64,000 bases of DNA from Agarophyton chilense (GCA_030374765.1 JARGXX010000092.1:1736001-1800000); one strand, 5' to 3'; shown: positions 31,025-42,368, counted from the first letter of the stretch. Notes: generated by a model from the sequence alone, not told the origin. Made by a program: numbers and translations.

Positions 31025-33215
31025 TCAACTTCCTGAGGGCTCCCTCACTTTATTTCCCGATGACGCGGGTTTCACCCTCGCCACAACGGCGTTCCTCTGT
31101 ACTTCTGGGGCTGAACCCTGTGATCTTTTAGAGTTCGGAGCTCTCGCATGAGTTCTGCGTACCATATCCCCAAGTCCCCATGCTTTGGCCTTCCAATATG
31201 ATGGTCCCGGTCGACGGGTTCGTTTTTGCTCCGGGAGAGCTTCATGGTTCGAGACAACTCGATGTACCTTTGTAAAGGACAGAATGTAATCTGACGACAA
31301 ATGATGTCTTCCATAGCACCCATAACATATCAGGCCGTCCCTGTTCCACCTCAGCTGTGGCTGTTCTGTACCACGGGTATCCACCCAAACAGGCTTCTGA
31401 GAAGTAAATACACCCGCTGGCGGGACCATCGGACTCCTTCTGTAAGGGTAACGGCGTGGCTCCATAGCCAATATATCATTTTCCACATGAGAATCAGTTG
31501 ACGGCAAATTCATAGTAGGCACTGACCCCTCTGGATCATCCAGAAAATTAACTGCGTCTTCTCCAGTATAGCTGGCATCATGAGGCGTAAACGTCGAAAC
31601 GCGTGATTCCTCTGGCGACTCCCGATGCAAAACCTTGCCTCGCTTGATAGGGCGTTTTATATCCCTGTTAGCAACGGGGTATGTGCCTAGACGACGTGTT
31701 CCACCTCCGCGACGAGCGCGAATTGCTTCACCTTCAGCCTGTGCAAACTGAACTAATTCCAGAAAACTGATTCTCGAGTGATTCTCCCGATTGACGGGCT
31801 ACCAATGACTTGATAGTCGGATCGATTCCATCGACAAAAAGTGTCATCTTCTCGTCCGTAGAGTGGACATTTTTACAGCGTATAGCTGCATTATTCAGTC
31901 TTGAACTGTACTCGACCTGCTTTTCTCCAGGCTTCTGGGTAATATCTCTGAGATTGAGAATAGCTTCACGAGTCGCGTGAAACGTTGCATAACTACGCAG
32001 AAAGTACTGCACGGTTTCGGCCCAACTGGTGACTTCACCTTCATCGACGGTAAGTGAACCACTCACGGCACGGTATTGCTCCAATGCAAATCCAACCAAT
32101 TAGTGCGGAAGTGCCACGAATTCTTGAGCTTCACTCATCCCCAGCGTATCGGCTTTGACTACCAAGCGATTGAGAAATTCAAATATAAGAATGGAATCCT
32201 TCCCAAAAAAGTAAGAACATGGAGGCCAATCTTCAAACGCTTAATGTGATCTCTAACTTTGGCTGTCCCGTGACCTGTTCGCTTCAGCTTTTGGACCTTG
32301 AGACAATATAAAAGATAATTTGTATCCTTCCTGTAAAGCGGGTTCGTACACGAAAGCGGTTTTAGACTCTTTCGGGCGGTCCCTTCTTGCGGGACAGTAA
32401 TAGGCGACCAATTCTTTTCTTTCTCGAACGGCGAGTGTCCTCCTCGCTTGAAGTATCATTAGAAGATAAACTTCCATTCTCGAGATTGTCCGTATCCGAA
32501 CTATCGGAATCGGTATAATCGGAATCATCTCCGTCTCCATCGGTGCCATGTCTTCTTGCCAGTTTTCTCGATTTATAGCGTCATGAAGATAACTTCTGTA
32601 CATTCGACTTCTTCGAATATTTCTTGCGCTACCCCGCATCAGCAACGATGGGTCCTACTGCTGTACTTCCGGGTGCGGAATTTGCAACGGTGCATTCGCA
32701 ATCGTCTCCAATCGCTCTAAGCGAGAGGTTACTCGTGGAAGGACCTCCTCCACAGTAACCGGTATGGTCGGTAAGGCCCCTGTTGTATTTTCTTGCTCTT
32801 TTAGCAATTGATTTAAATCTTCTCGGATTGTCCGAACAGTTTCGGCCATCCGATTCGTGTCTAGATTTCAATTCTCCAGAGCCGTGTGCTCTCTTCTTAA
32901 TGTCTCAAATGATGATTTTAACAAGTAAACTTGACGTTCCATCTTCTCCAGAGGGAACTTCTGCGTCGCAGATTCCGCACGGAGTTGCTGTAATTCAGCT
33001 CGCAAGGCTGCACCTTCCGTGATATCACGTTTAGATGAGGTAGTAGCCTCGAGAGCGATCGTCGTCGGAACCTCGGAAGGTGCAACTGCGCCTCCTGTCG
33101 ATTTCGACTTTTCCTTCGCCTGACAATATAGGCGGTTGCCGGCCTCTGTAGAGGTGGCTAAGTGGGGTGCCGCGGACTCACTACTATCCGAATCCGGTCG
33201 GCTTCTTGTCTGCAT
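31025..33215 (-). pseudogene. Gypsy gag region, broken into several frames
   Basis: In minus order: a coiled-coil N-terminal piece at 33215-32868 (ending ELQQLRAES and MERQVYLLKSSF), a second piece at 32849-32655, a capsid-like piece at 32099-31734 (VTSWAETVQYFL, KQVEYSSRLNNAAIRC, LFVDGIDPTIKSLV) and a nucleocapsid piece at 31630-31025. The last holds LICYGCYGRHHLSSDY, a CCHC-type zinc knuckle whose final Cys position is Tyr. Capsid features match retrotransposon gag families in layout. Stops and frame changes lie between the pieces. Confidence 0.75.
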
Positions 33216-33603
33216 GGCAGCATATTTTCACTGGCAATCCATATAAAAAAATGCGAACGACGCAAACACAATTTCTCAATGAAAACAATATATATATCGC
33301 GATAGATACAACCAATATCGACAACGACAGAAACTTCTAGAAAATAGAACAAACTAACAGTGAAGATTCACAACTATTATTCGAGTTGACCGACGAACGT
33401 GGCGAACGGTTAGATCCGGTTCCAAATATCTTCTGACAATGTAGATTCCGTGATGACGGTTCAAGCTTCAGTTCAATAATCTCAGTACAACACACGGAAA
33501 TCAAATGAATATCATACGAACGTGCGGAACACAATATTTCCGGTCCAAGTGACCAATATTCCACACACAGTTGTACTTCTTTCTAAGTCGGGAGACCAAT
33601 TTA

Positions 33604-34386
33604 TGTGGTATTCCACTGAAGACTGTAGAGGTCTCGGTGCAGTGAGTATCCACAGAAGATACGGCGAAGAGCGGGTGTCGCCTTGCGAGCGACGGTTCTT
33701 AGATAAGAAGAGAGTGTGTGGAAAGCAACCAGGTGTACCTGAACAATGGGGATAATACGTGTATTCACGAGGTGGATGTCCAGATACGGCGGTACGTAAT
33801 GCACACGAGATCGGCTCGACAACCCTCGTGACAACACAAATAACCAGATAACAGTAGTGAGAACAACAAAGAAACAATACACACACACACAGAAAGCTGT
33901 AGGAAAAGGGCGGTAAATGCGCAACAGTGGAGGGAATACCCGGAACAAGAGCTGTAGCTCAGAACGGTTAAGAACTGATACAATAGGTGCCTCTTTGTGG
34001 TGAACCACTTTAGGATTTTCAGGACTCACCAAGATGGTGTTTAGGTTGGTTGGTTGTTGGTTGGCCTTTTGCAGTCCTCACCTGGGCCTTGCGCTCTTTA
34101 ATGTGCCAAATGGCAAAGAAAGTACTGTACAGTAATACATACACGTAGCGTGCCACTACAAAATTATCTAAATAATACCAAATAAAAAATTTGGTGATGG
34201 CATCTTACAGTGTACACTAAATACGGCACTTCCTAATTAAATTTCTCCTGTCCAAACCTCTCTATGAAGTAATTCTTCTCAAAACTTCACGTAGTCGAGT
34301 ATAGCTTAAGCAATAGCTTATGAATGCCGTATCGCGGCTTCGTAGTATTTCGAACGGTCGAACTCAGGTGCATCCAGAATGCTACA
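33604..34386 (-). repeat. Gypsy LTR copy B (783 bp, minus orientation; 5' LTR of the internal pol)
   Basis: Read on the minus strand it starts TGTAGCATTCTGG at 34386 and ends GGAATACCACA at 33604. It is followed by TAAAT and TGGTCTCCCGACTTAG, a plausible primer-binding site, and then gag. Orientation and position make it the 5' LTR of the gypsy element whose gag-pol runs from about 33.2 to 26.7 kb. It aligns with copy A only as an inverted repeat. Confidence 0.87.
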
Positions 34387-34473
34387 CAAGTGGCGTCTGT
34401 AAGATACCTCAGACCCTGGCGGCTTACAACAGTCAACGATAATCGTTGCTACTTCACAAGTACCAAGAGTAGC

Positions 34474-34542
34474 CTACGAATGCCGTATATCGACTTTGCT
34501 ACGTTTCGATCTTTCGATTCAAAGTGCATCTCAAATGCTACA
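34474..34542 (-). repeat. Diverged terminal fragment of a third copy of the same gypsy LTR
   Basis: Read on the minus strand this begins TGTAGCATTTGAGATGC and continues through a recognisable version of the LTR 5' end (GATATACGGCATTCGTAGG-like), matching 34386 downward with many changes. It lies only about 90 bp outside LTR copy B, in the same orientation. Confidence 0.65.
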
Positions 34543-34617
34543 TGCCAGCCATTTCTACCCTTTTCTACCGGTTAAAGAGAGAAATACTGTCGAAGGCCAA
34601 CCGAGAAATCTCTTGCT

Positions 34618-36336
34618 ATGCATCAAAAGGACTCATTCTGCCGGAATTATTTCGTTGCGGAGGGGTCTATAGGAAAAACTTATTCTACATTCGAATACAA
34701 TGACCCAAATAAATGGGTCTGGTTGAATCCAGATCAAGTATTAATGCCTGAAGATAATCTGGCAGCCTTTGCTGATAATATCTTATTACTACTGGGGGAT
34801 AAACAGCTACTATATATGGCAAAAATATTATTCAGAATGATAAAGAGGTTAAAAGAATTACGAAGCCTTTTTGTGGAAAGAAGGTAGAAGATTATCGTAC
34901 ACTGATTAATTATTTGGTTAAAGAGGAGCTCGTAGGTACTGAGGGAAAGTAATCCGAAAGCTGTGAACCGAATTTTTGCTGTCTCTAAAAAAGACGGAAA
35001 ACAAAGGCTCATAATCGACGACCGGAACTCTAATCTTCAGTTTGTTGACTCACCGAAGATTGAACTCACTGATCGAGGGCATCTAGCGAAATTACACTTC
35101 TTGGCAGGACAAATGTTTTACGGTGGAAATTCGGACTTGGATAAATGATATCATCGAATGAAACTGCTGATCTGGATGATCATGTACTTCGAATTGCAAT
35201 CAATTGAAGTCGGCCGGAAAATATGATTCCCTGTTATGATTTCAATGCTCATTTGGTGGTCACAATCTGTATTTGTCGCCCACAAAGTCTATTTTGAAAT
35301 AAAGGCTCGCTCTAGACTCTTAATAGACAACCGGGTGACGGATTCATTATCCATTGGCAGATACAAATTTGAAGCATACATGGATGAATAATTTTCGTTT
35401 TGAACGAGCAAGTAGATGTCAAAACGAAACCTACGGGGCATGGTTAATGAGTAAGAGCATAACTCTTTGCCTTCGCAAACGACAAAAGCATCATAGCCTG
35501 CTGAAAAAGGGAGGACAGAACTGCTCGGAATTGAAGTCGGGGAGAAAGGCATACTAATGCCCAAACGAGAAAAATGTGAACGATGATAGCAATGACACAA
35601 AACGTGCTGAAGAAAAATATATGGGCAACGCATGGAGTACAAAGAAAAGTTGAAAAATGGGCGTGGTTTATGCTTTTCAGAAGCGCGCTCTCTTTGGTCT
35701 TTGATAGGATAAGTACCGCTGCGTTCTCCACTAGAGACTATTTTGGCGGCAATGTTCTTTGCAGGAAAAAGCAGGATTTAATAATACAACTAGCACCGGT
35801 GCTCCGGAAAAAAATATGGCTATGCCGTTCAATAGAACCGTTCTTTGTACAGATGCAACCTTATTTGGTAGAAGAGTGGTAGGTTATAGGTGTTGGTATT
35901 CATTGCATATTTTTCAGGGATCAAATTGGAGCAATTTTATTGGAGAAAAGAAATGGAAATTTCTAGTACGAAATCGGTGGAACAAAAAACAGCCGATACA
36001 TCTTTTTGGAGGTAAGATAGTCATTATGGGACTGCGTTGGCTTCTTAGGAATCGTAATTTGCCAAACACTGGTAACTATCTTTATTGATACTCAATTCAT
36101 CTGGGGAGCTTTGCTTCAAAACGTAGCAGTATGCGAAGCTTTTATCGGATTTCAAACGCTTGGCCACCTTAGTCCTCGTTGGCGAACTAACTATGGATTA
36201 TGTTTTCTTTCTTAGCGAGCATAATGCAGCCGATGAACCATCAAGGGTTTTCAATCTTGCTTTCCGGCCGGTTAAAGCGGCGACGTTCCGAAGATACTGT
36301 AAGAACCTAGGTTATTTTTTAAATTGGCTGGTGTAG
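34618..36336 (+). mobile_element. Unclassified reverse transcriptase/RNase H retroelement remnant
   Basis: A decayed element on the plus strand, distinct from the gypsy. At about 34963-35145 is an RT-like block: NRIFAVSKKDGKQRLIIDDR, then SPKIELTDRGHLAKL and DLDKWYHRMKL, resembling the fingers and palm entry of RTs that carry KKDG...RLI and DLxxFYHR patterns. At about 35820-36085 an RNase H-like block follows: VLCTDATLFG and KIVIMGLRWLLRNRN. At 36199-36336 the frame reads FLSEHNAADEPSR then FNLAFRPVKAATFRRYCKNL, the typical end of an RNase H domain in RT elements. At least three frame changes separate these blocks. Such SEHN-ADEPSR endings are common in retroelements with tyrosine recombinases or in protist-specific clades, but I see no secure recombinase, so class is open. 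Confidence 0.65.
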
Positions 36337-38059
36337 CCACCAGTCGTTCGTTGTCGATATATAAACGCTAAAGAATTTGAGCAACTGTTTAAAAGGTAGT
36401 GTATCGAACTCTTAAACAGTAATCAGCAATTAAAACAGGGTGTTGTCGCTCGGGGAGAATCAGCGTTAGAATGTCTTTCCCCGAGCTCAGCGAGACAGTT
36501 GTAAAAGCAAACAAAAGCTTTAAAAGATGGACAATATCACAATCTAAACTAAAATTAGGTTCATATCTGACAATTATTTTGTATGGACCAAACATTGATC
36601 CTTTCAGACACGACAATCCGTCTCTTGGGGATAAATTGATCTTTTGGTTTATTCGAGACCTCATAATAAATAAGTTATTGCAGTTTAAAGTATTGGATGT
36701 AGCCGTGTTCACTCTAACCAAAAATCAATCGCATTACGGCATGTTCACCATTTTAATAAAAAATATGGCCCGAACCAATCCTTACAGAAAAAGATGTATG
36801 TTTTGGCGGTTTTTTAAACAAAAATATCTTTAAAAGACGGTTTGCTGAAGCAGGTATGCTTTCTTTGTATCAATTAGCCCTGTTTGAGGCCGGCTTAAAA
36901 ACGCGTCGAACTTATAATAGTTCTTTTTGAAATAAATTTTAAAATGCTATCATATGGCGTCCCGTCTATCTGAAAACCAAATTCTTGCTTTGATGACCAA
37001 AACAATTAATTAAAGAGGATGTTGGAGAAGCCAAAAATGTTACGGGATACATTCAACAACATCAACCTTAAGCACTCAGTTGAGTTATAACAGACCCAAC
37101 AGAAGTCATTTGAAGTGGTTAGAAAAAGTTTATTCTCATTTTACAATGTACTTCTGCCTGATTGGGTCATAGTTTGAAACAATCATGTGAAAACTTAAAT
37201 AAAAAATCGCTTAAATTAGTTTGTTGGAATTTTGCAATCGAGGCGCAGAACGTTGACATTTGGAATCAGTTTTCATAATAAATTGTCATAACAGAAATCT
37301 ATTTTTTATAATATCAAATTGGAGCTTAGAATTTATATCAAAACTATGTGTTTTAATCTGGAATAAAGTAGTGGGACTGGTTGTGGGAATGAAGTTCAGG
37401 ATTGGTTTGCGGGGAGTGGGGGTAAGCTGGCTGAGACTTACTTTTTGGTTAAGCTGTTCGGATGCCATCGCGTGGTAGTTTAAAACACTAGAGCTTCGTA
37501 TTAAAAATTGAATTTTGTCAAAAAAAATTACCTTGTCAATACTACTTGAAATGCAAAGTGTTTTAGTATGAGCGTGGCGACCTGTCACTGTAGTCAATGA
37601 GAGGAAATGCTGTTTACCAATTGGCAGCCCCCTTAACCTAGTTTAAAGGAAGATGGACGAGCGCAGTCAGGCTCAGCGGTGGTGCAGGCTTACACTGACA
37701 TAAATATGGTCGAGTTGGTCGATAATTATTCACAGACGTAACCTTGGTATTTCTCGAATGTCCACGTCGCATCACATCACAAAAACCTCTCGTTCTGACG
37801 CACTGCCATAACTGGAGCATGATAGTGTTTGCCTGCCTCACCTGACACTTTGAAGCTATACAATCACAATCACATTCTTCTACTTCGTTGCGCCGCCTCA
37901 AGCCATCATCCAGTCCATAGAAGATACTGAACAGTACTTGTTGCCTCACTCCCAGTTTATCACGAGGGTTGCAAAGGCTGTTACCGGAGCAGCCGGAATC
38001 GCGCGAAAACCCAGCTGCGGCTGCAGCTGCCTATCTTGACCTTGGCTCCAATCGTTTAG
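36337..38059. other. Intergenic, probably the decayed 3' part of the RT element, then NRAMP upstream region
   Basis: About 1.7 kb, AT-rich to about 37.6 kb. A plus frame at 36477-36830 is open for over 100 codons directly after the RNase H block and may be a broken 3' domain of the same element, but I recognise no motif. The last 400 bp have higher GC and presumably hold the NRAMP promoter. Confidence 0.45.
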
Positions 38060-39772
38060 ATGGGTCAACAACGACGAGATGCCCTCGAGGTAGCCTTCGG
38101 AGATGCCACCCAAAGCGATGAAGAGGAATTTATGTTCCGACCTCCTGATATTGCTCCACAAGTAAGTGATGAAGATGAATGCACAGCTCGCAGAAAGTTC
38201 ACATGGAAGGGCGTCGTGACGCACCTGGGGCCGGCCTTTCTCGTATCCATTGGCTACCTGGATCCCGGCAATTGGGCGACTGATATTGAAGGAGGAAGTA
38301 AATTTGGATACAAGTTACTATGGGTTCTCATTCTGGCCAACTTTATGGCTCTCTTGCTGCAAGTGCTCGCAGCGAGAATGGGCATCGTCACTCGCGCACA
38401 TCTTGCAGAATTATGTCGAGACGAATATCCACGGTACGCGACCTATGCTCTGTGGACAATGGCCGAACTTGCTATCATTGCCACAGATCTGACAGAAGTG
38501 TTAGGCACCGCAATTGGCATTAATCTTCTCTTTAACCTACCCCTCATGGTTGGGGTTGTTTTCACGGCGCTAGACACGTTTCTTTTGTTAACTGCCCAAA
38601 GCCAGGGTATGAGACGCATAGAGCAATTGATCTTCATGTTTTTGGCCTTGATATCGTTTTGTTTTGTCTTGGAGCTGTTCATGTCAAAACCCAGTATTTC
38701 CGGAGTTCTTGGTGGAATTTTTGTCCCTCGCCTCGACACTTCAAGTTTGTACGTGGCAACTGGTATTGTTGGGGCAACCGTTATGCCACACAACTTCTAC
38801 CTGCACTCTGCTTTGGTCATAGAACGTGTTCCTGATCGATCGCGTGAAACGCTGGAGTCCGAATGCCGGTACAACCTCATTGATACAGCCATAGCTTTAA
38901 ATGCTGCGTTATTTATCAACTGTGCCATTCTTATAATTGCAGCGGCCAACTTCTGGACAAGGGGAATCGAAGTAACTACCCTTTCGAAGGCGTACCATCT
39001 CCTCGAAAACACAGGCTTTAAAGTCGGAAAGGTGGAAGTAGCCCCCTTGCTGTTTGGGGTGGCTCTTATTGCTTCAGGGCAAAGCTCGACATTATGCGGA
39101 ACTCTGGCAGGCCAGTATGTCATGGAAGGATTTCTCGATCTTCGCGCTCCGCCTGTTATTCGTCGCCTTGTAACCCGTCTTATCGCCATTGTTCCAGCTC
39201 TTATCGTTATCTCCATCATGGGTGATTCAGGAACATACCAACTGCTTATCTTTTGTCAGGTCATCCTTTCCCTTCAATTACCTTTTGCGATCGTTCCAAT
39301 GATACGGTTCACGAACTCAACGAGAAGAATGGATGAGTTCAAGAATTCGAAGTCTGTATCTGTGTTAGCATGGGCCGCAGCAGGTATCACAGTTTGCCTT
39401 AATGTTGCGTTTGTGTTCCATTCGATAATCCAGGGCATCAAATCAAGTCATCTGGCATTGAGGTTGCTCAGTCTGGCTTGCGTGGCACCGATCTTCGTCG
39501 CCTTGATGATATTTCTCGGATGGATTGCATTTAGAACGGAAACTGGAGGATCGGGTCCAGTATACAGAGTTGAAGATGAGTATGAATTCGTGTCAGAAGA
39601 CGGACTCGATCTTGATTCAATGGGTTCTCCGGTGGGGAGTATACCGACTCCATCTCCGAAGCCTGTTTCACTCCAGATCGAAACTGGAGTACATCCAGAA
39701 CTTGATGAAACCATTGACTTATACGGAACGGATACGACGTCAAGAAAACGGCAGTTGCAACCCTCCCAATGA
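38060..39772 (+). CDS. NRAMP-family divalent metal transporter
   Basis: This 570-aa intronless membrane protein is an NRAMP/DMT1 homologue that uses proton coupling to move Mn2+ or Fe2+. After a 50-residue acidic cytosolic N-terminus, TM1 carries YLDPGNWATDIEGG (DPGN at 68-71) and TM6 carries ATVMPHNFYLHSAL (MPHN at 242-245). Together these supply the Asp, Asn and Met that bind the metal in known NRAMPs, so the site is intact. The conserved SGQSSTLCGTLAGQYVMEGF transport signature lies between TM8 and TM9, followed by ISIMGDSG and LPFAIVPMIRFT. About eleven to twelve hydrophobic segments are visible. The C-terminal tail is acidic and Ser/Pro-rich. The ATG at 38060 is the first in frame. It converges on POLE2 with 62 bp between stops. 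Membrane (plasma, vacuole or plastid) is not determined. Confidence 0.95.
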   Translation: MGQQRRDALEVAFGDATQSDEEEFMFRPPDIAPQVSDEDECTARRKFTWKGVVTHLGPAFLVSIGYLDPGNWATDIEGGSKFGYKLLWVLILANFMALLLQVLAARMGIVTRAHLAELCRDEYPRYATYALWTMAELAIIATDLTEVLGTAIGINLLFNLPLMVGVVFTALDTFLLLTAQSQGMRRIEQLIFMFLALISFCFVLELFMSKPSISGVLGGIFVPRLDTSSLYVATGIVGATVMPHNFYLHSALVIERVPDRSRETLESECRYNLIDTAIALNAALFINCAILIIAAANFWTRGIEVTTLSKAYHLLENTGFKVGKVEVAPLLFGVALIASGQSSTLCGTLAGQYVMEGFLDLRAPPVIRRLVTRLIAIVPALIVISIMGDSGTYQLLIFCQVILSLQLPFAIVPMIRFTNSTRRMDEFKNSKSVSVLAWAAAGITVCLNVAFVFHSIIQGIKSSHLALRLLSLACVAPIFVALMIFLGWIAFRTETGGSGPVYRVEDEYEFVSEDGLDLDSMGSPVGSIPTPSPKPVSLQIETGVHPELDETIDLYGTDTTSRKRQLQPSQ

Positions 39773-39834
39773 CAGTTTCGAGCAAATTTGCGCTAAACTT
39801 TTGTGTAAAGATAGTGAGACATCGTCGTATTGCC

Positions 39835-42045
39835 TTACTCCCCGTCAGAATTAGACTCATCACCGACCTGGGGTTTCGGATGCGAATCCTCGACGAGCGA
39901 GTTCCGAACCAACGTTTTTATATCTAATCGTCTGAGCCCTTCGGCTGGCTCAAGATGACTATCATCATCGGAATCCTCGCTTATATCACCTTGTTCACTG
40001 CTTTCCATTATCTCAAGTTCGCCTGGAAGCTCAGAAGTTTGTTTTAGTTGTTCATCGGTTTCTGTCGGTTGCTTTGAATCGTCTGGCTTTCTTTCAGAGC
40101 CCTTCTCTTCAGAGCGGTCGTGCGCAACAGAGTTGCCCGATGCGAGAATATTCTCTATGTCCTCTTCGGGGGGGCCAAGTGGAGAGGAACTCGAATCGAG
40201 TGCATCTACATCCGCCTCCAACCCCTGGCCCGGCCCTTCGACGGAAAGGTCTGAGTTCTCATCTCCGGTGGTCTGATTTCCTTGCTCTCTGTCTGTCTCT
40301 TCATGCTGTTCATCTGATGTCGCCTTGACTTCGTCTGCATCAGCTCCAACACTATTCTCTTCTCCTTGCTTTTCATTGCTTTGTCCACGAGGTTGTGCGT
40401 CTTCGCTGTCAAGAGAACTCTGTTGGGCTCGCTTTTCAGCTGGAAGATAAACTATGAAAGAAAAGTCAGTTTTGAAAGACCCAGGGTTCATGCCCAGGCT
40501 TCTCTCGTATGTGCATATGTAGCTATCAACCTTGTCTGCTAAAACTAAGACGTGGGGGGTGGGATATAGCCAAAGGCCATGGTCATGAGCCCAAAGAACT
40601 GGTCTTGCGGAGAGAGGAAGTGGGGTCAAGTATGACTGATCGCTAACAGTTTTCACCAGATGAGCGTGCATTAATCCAGCCTCTGTTAGATCCGGTTTTA
40701 CCGCGCAATGCCGAACCATTTTCTGCATGAGATCGTCCCGTAGAATAACGATCTCTTGGGTGATGAATCGAATACGACATGGGTTTGTAGCAAGACGAAC
40801 ATTTTCCGAACCTACGGCATCAACGAATCGTTTTGTGATCATCTGTGGCATCGGTGGTCTCGGTAATACATTTCCTGGTCCGGGGTCATTTGGTCCAGGT
40901 ACAATGACGAACGTGGTCTTGCCGATTAGTTCCTCAAACTCATCCTTGATCATATCGCCAAGTACCCCAAATTTTTCACATAGAGTAGATACGTCGTCTG
41001 GCTTTTGCCCGAAAGTATGAGAAAGGAAGTTCCCCATGAGAAGAACTACAGATGGAATAATGTCGTCCTCAAGAAATCCTTTCCAAATATGTCGCAGACC
41101 AGCTAAAACTCGAGAATTATCCAAAGCGACATCAGAGATGAAGAGAAAGACTGAGTCAAAGCTCTGTTCTTCAATCTTAAGAAGCTCCAAAGTTTCGCTC
41201 ATGTCAAATTGACCACCGAACAAATTTGAGTCGCGCCCAAGAGCTATGATGGTGTCCTTACGCGACTCGTGAGGTGGAGTTCCCATCGCTTGCACCTTAA
41301 ATAGCGGTTCTTCCCCTTCATGCTCCGATATTTTTCCTTGAGCAATAACGAAACTACCTTCCGTGTGCATGCCGGATGTAACAAAAGCCTCTGATAAATC
41401 AATTTTGATGGTGCCATTGAGATCTTCCAAGTACCAGGCCCCTTCCTCAAACTGCGTCAATAACCCAAGCACCAACTGGTCTCCTTTGCTACCGGACAGA
41501 CTTTCAATTCCAGTCAATTGAAAATATGGACTGGTCTCTGATATTGAGAATGTCCCTCCAGTTGGAGGTCTAAACTTTGGGTTGCGGAGGGTTTTACTGA
41601 GAATTAGTTCATATCGTGTTCGGAACATCTCACTTTTGTTCTTTGCCGATGCATTGGCAAGTGGGCGTTCGGGTGCTTCAACTCGTCTTCCCGCCGTTCT
41701 TGATTGCATCGTAGAAATCGAGTGAGGTCGCCATCGAGGAACTGTGAGGGTGTTTATTACTTCTAAAGCTGCTTTCGCATCGCTTCTTTTTCTTTCTGTA
41801 TCACGTTTTAGTCGTTCACCAATGGAAGCTGCTAGCTCTTTCGAAAATATGCCATCAATTGAACCTCCCGGGCCGTTTAAAATCTCGATTGTCTTCTCGA
41901 TGAAAGCGGAAAAGCTTTCCCCATTCTCCACGGTGTCAAAGATAGTGAACAATTGTTCTAGCGCCCCGACCTGCACAACGAACCCACGCTGCCTGAAGCA
42001 TCGTAAAGCTCTTTTGCGTTCCGCGTTTGCTATTCTGGCTACCAT
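39835..42045 (-). CDS. POLE2: DNA polymerase epsilon subunit B (POLE2/DPB2) with long acidic C-terminal extension
   Basis: A 736-aa intronless protein. The first 530 residues cover POLE2, the second subunit of leading-strand DNA polymerase epsilon. The N-terminal helical domain includes NERKRALRCFRQRGF-like ERKRALRCFRQRGFVV. The OB fold holds YLEDLNGTIKIDLSEAF and EGSFVIAQG. The calcineurin-like phosphoesterase fold, inactive in this family, holds VVLLMGNFLSH, TTFVIVPGPNDPGPGNVLPR and PLPLSARPVLWAHDHGLWLYP, then VLVLADKVDSY and NPGSFKTDFSFIVYLP. Unusually, about 200 further residues follow, rich in Glu, Asp, Ser and Gln and probably disordered; human POLE2 stops at about 527. The frame is unbroken, so the extension is not a readthrough artefact. 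It diverges from HSP20. Confidence 0.93.
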   Translation of the reverse strand: MVARIANAERKRALRCFRQRGFVVQVGALEQLFTIFDTVENGESFSAFIEKTIEILNGPGGSIDGIFSKELAASIGERLKRDTERKRSDAKAALEVINTLTVPRWRPHSISTMQSRTAGRRVEAPERPLANASAKNKSEMFRTRYELILSKTLRNPKFRPPTGGTFSISETSPYFQLTGIESLSGSKGDQLVLGLLTQFEEGAWYLEDLNGTIKIDLSEAFVTSGMHTEGSFVIAQGKISEHEGEEPLFKVQAMGTPPHESRKDTIIALGRDSNLFGGQFDMSETLELLKIEEQSFDSVFLFISDVALDNSRVLAGLRHIWKGFLEDDIIPSVVLLMGNFLSHTFGQKPDDVSTLCEKFGVLGDMIKDEFEELIGKTTFVIVPGPNDPGPGNVLPRPPMPQMITKRFVDAVGSENVRLATNPCRIRFITQEIVILRDDLMQKMVRHCAVKPDLTEAGLMHAHLVKTVSDQSYLTPLPLSARPVLWAHDHGLWLYPTPHVLVLADKVDSYICTYERSLGMNPGSFKTDFSFIVYLPAEKRAQQSSLDSEDAQPRGQSNEKQGEENSVGADADEVKATSDEQHEETDREQGNQTTGDENSDLSVEGPGQGLEADVDALDSSSSPLGPPEEDIENILASGNSVAHDRSEEKGSERKPDDSKQPTETDEQLKQTSELPGELEIMESSEQGDISEDSDDDSHLEPAEGLRRLDIKTLVRNSLVEDSHPKPQVGDESNSDGE

Positions 42046-42368
42046 ATCTTGTGAACAGATAAGAGTGTTCTCGCGTTATGCAATGCACCATTCCGGAATG
42101 CGCCCTCTAGCTAGCTAATGCCGCTGAATACACGTATTCACCGAGCGCGCAGTATATAACGAGAAGTTTGGCGGGACAGATTGCTGTCGATTGACATAGA
42201 TTCTTGAAGGTGTGTCAAGCATTGCGAGACACGTGTTTTCCCGCCAATTTTTGATATGGAAACGAAATCTTAGAGGATGCAAATGCGTCTGTGCATTCGT
42301 ACAGCAATGAAAAGGATGAAGAACCCAACTCTGTATATGTGCACGAAGCTACTGTAGCTCTAGAGAGA

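Noticed and set aside
25805-34386. DIRS-type element with inverted terminal repeats
   Set aside because: The internal region has a DDE integrase and gypsy domain order, and each LTR is followed by a primer-site-like sequence; no tyrosine recombinase is present.
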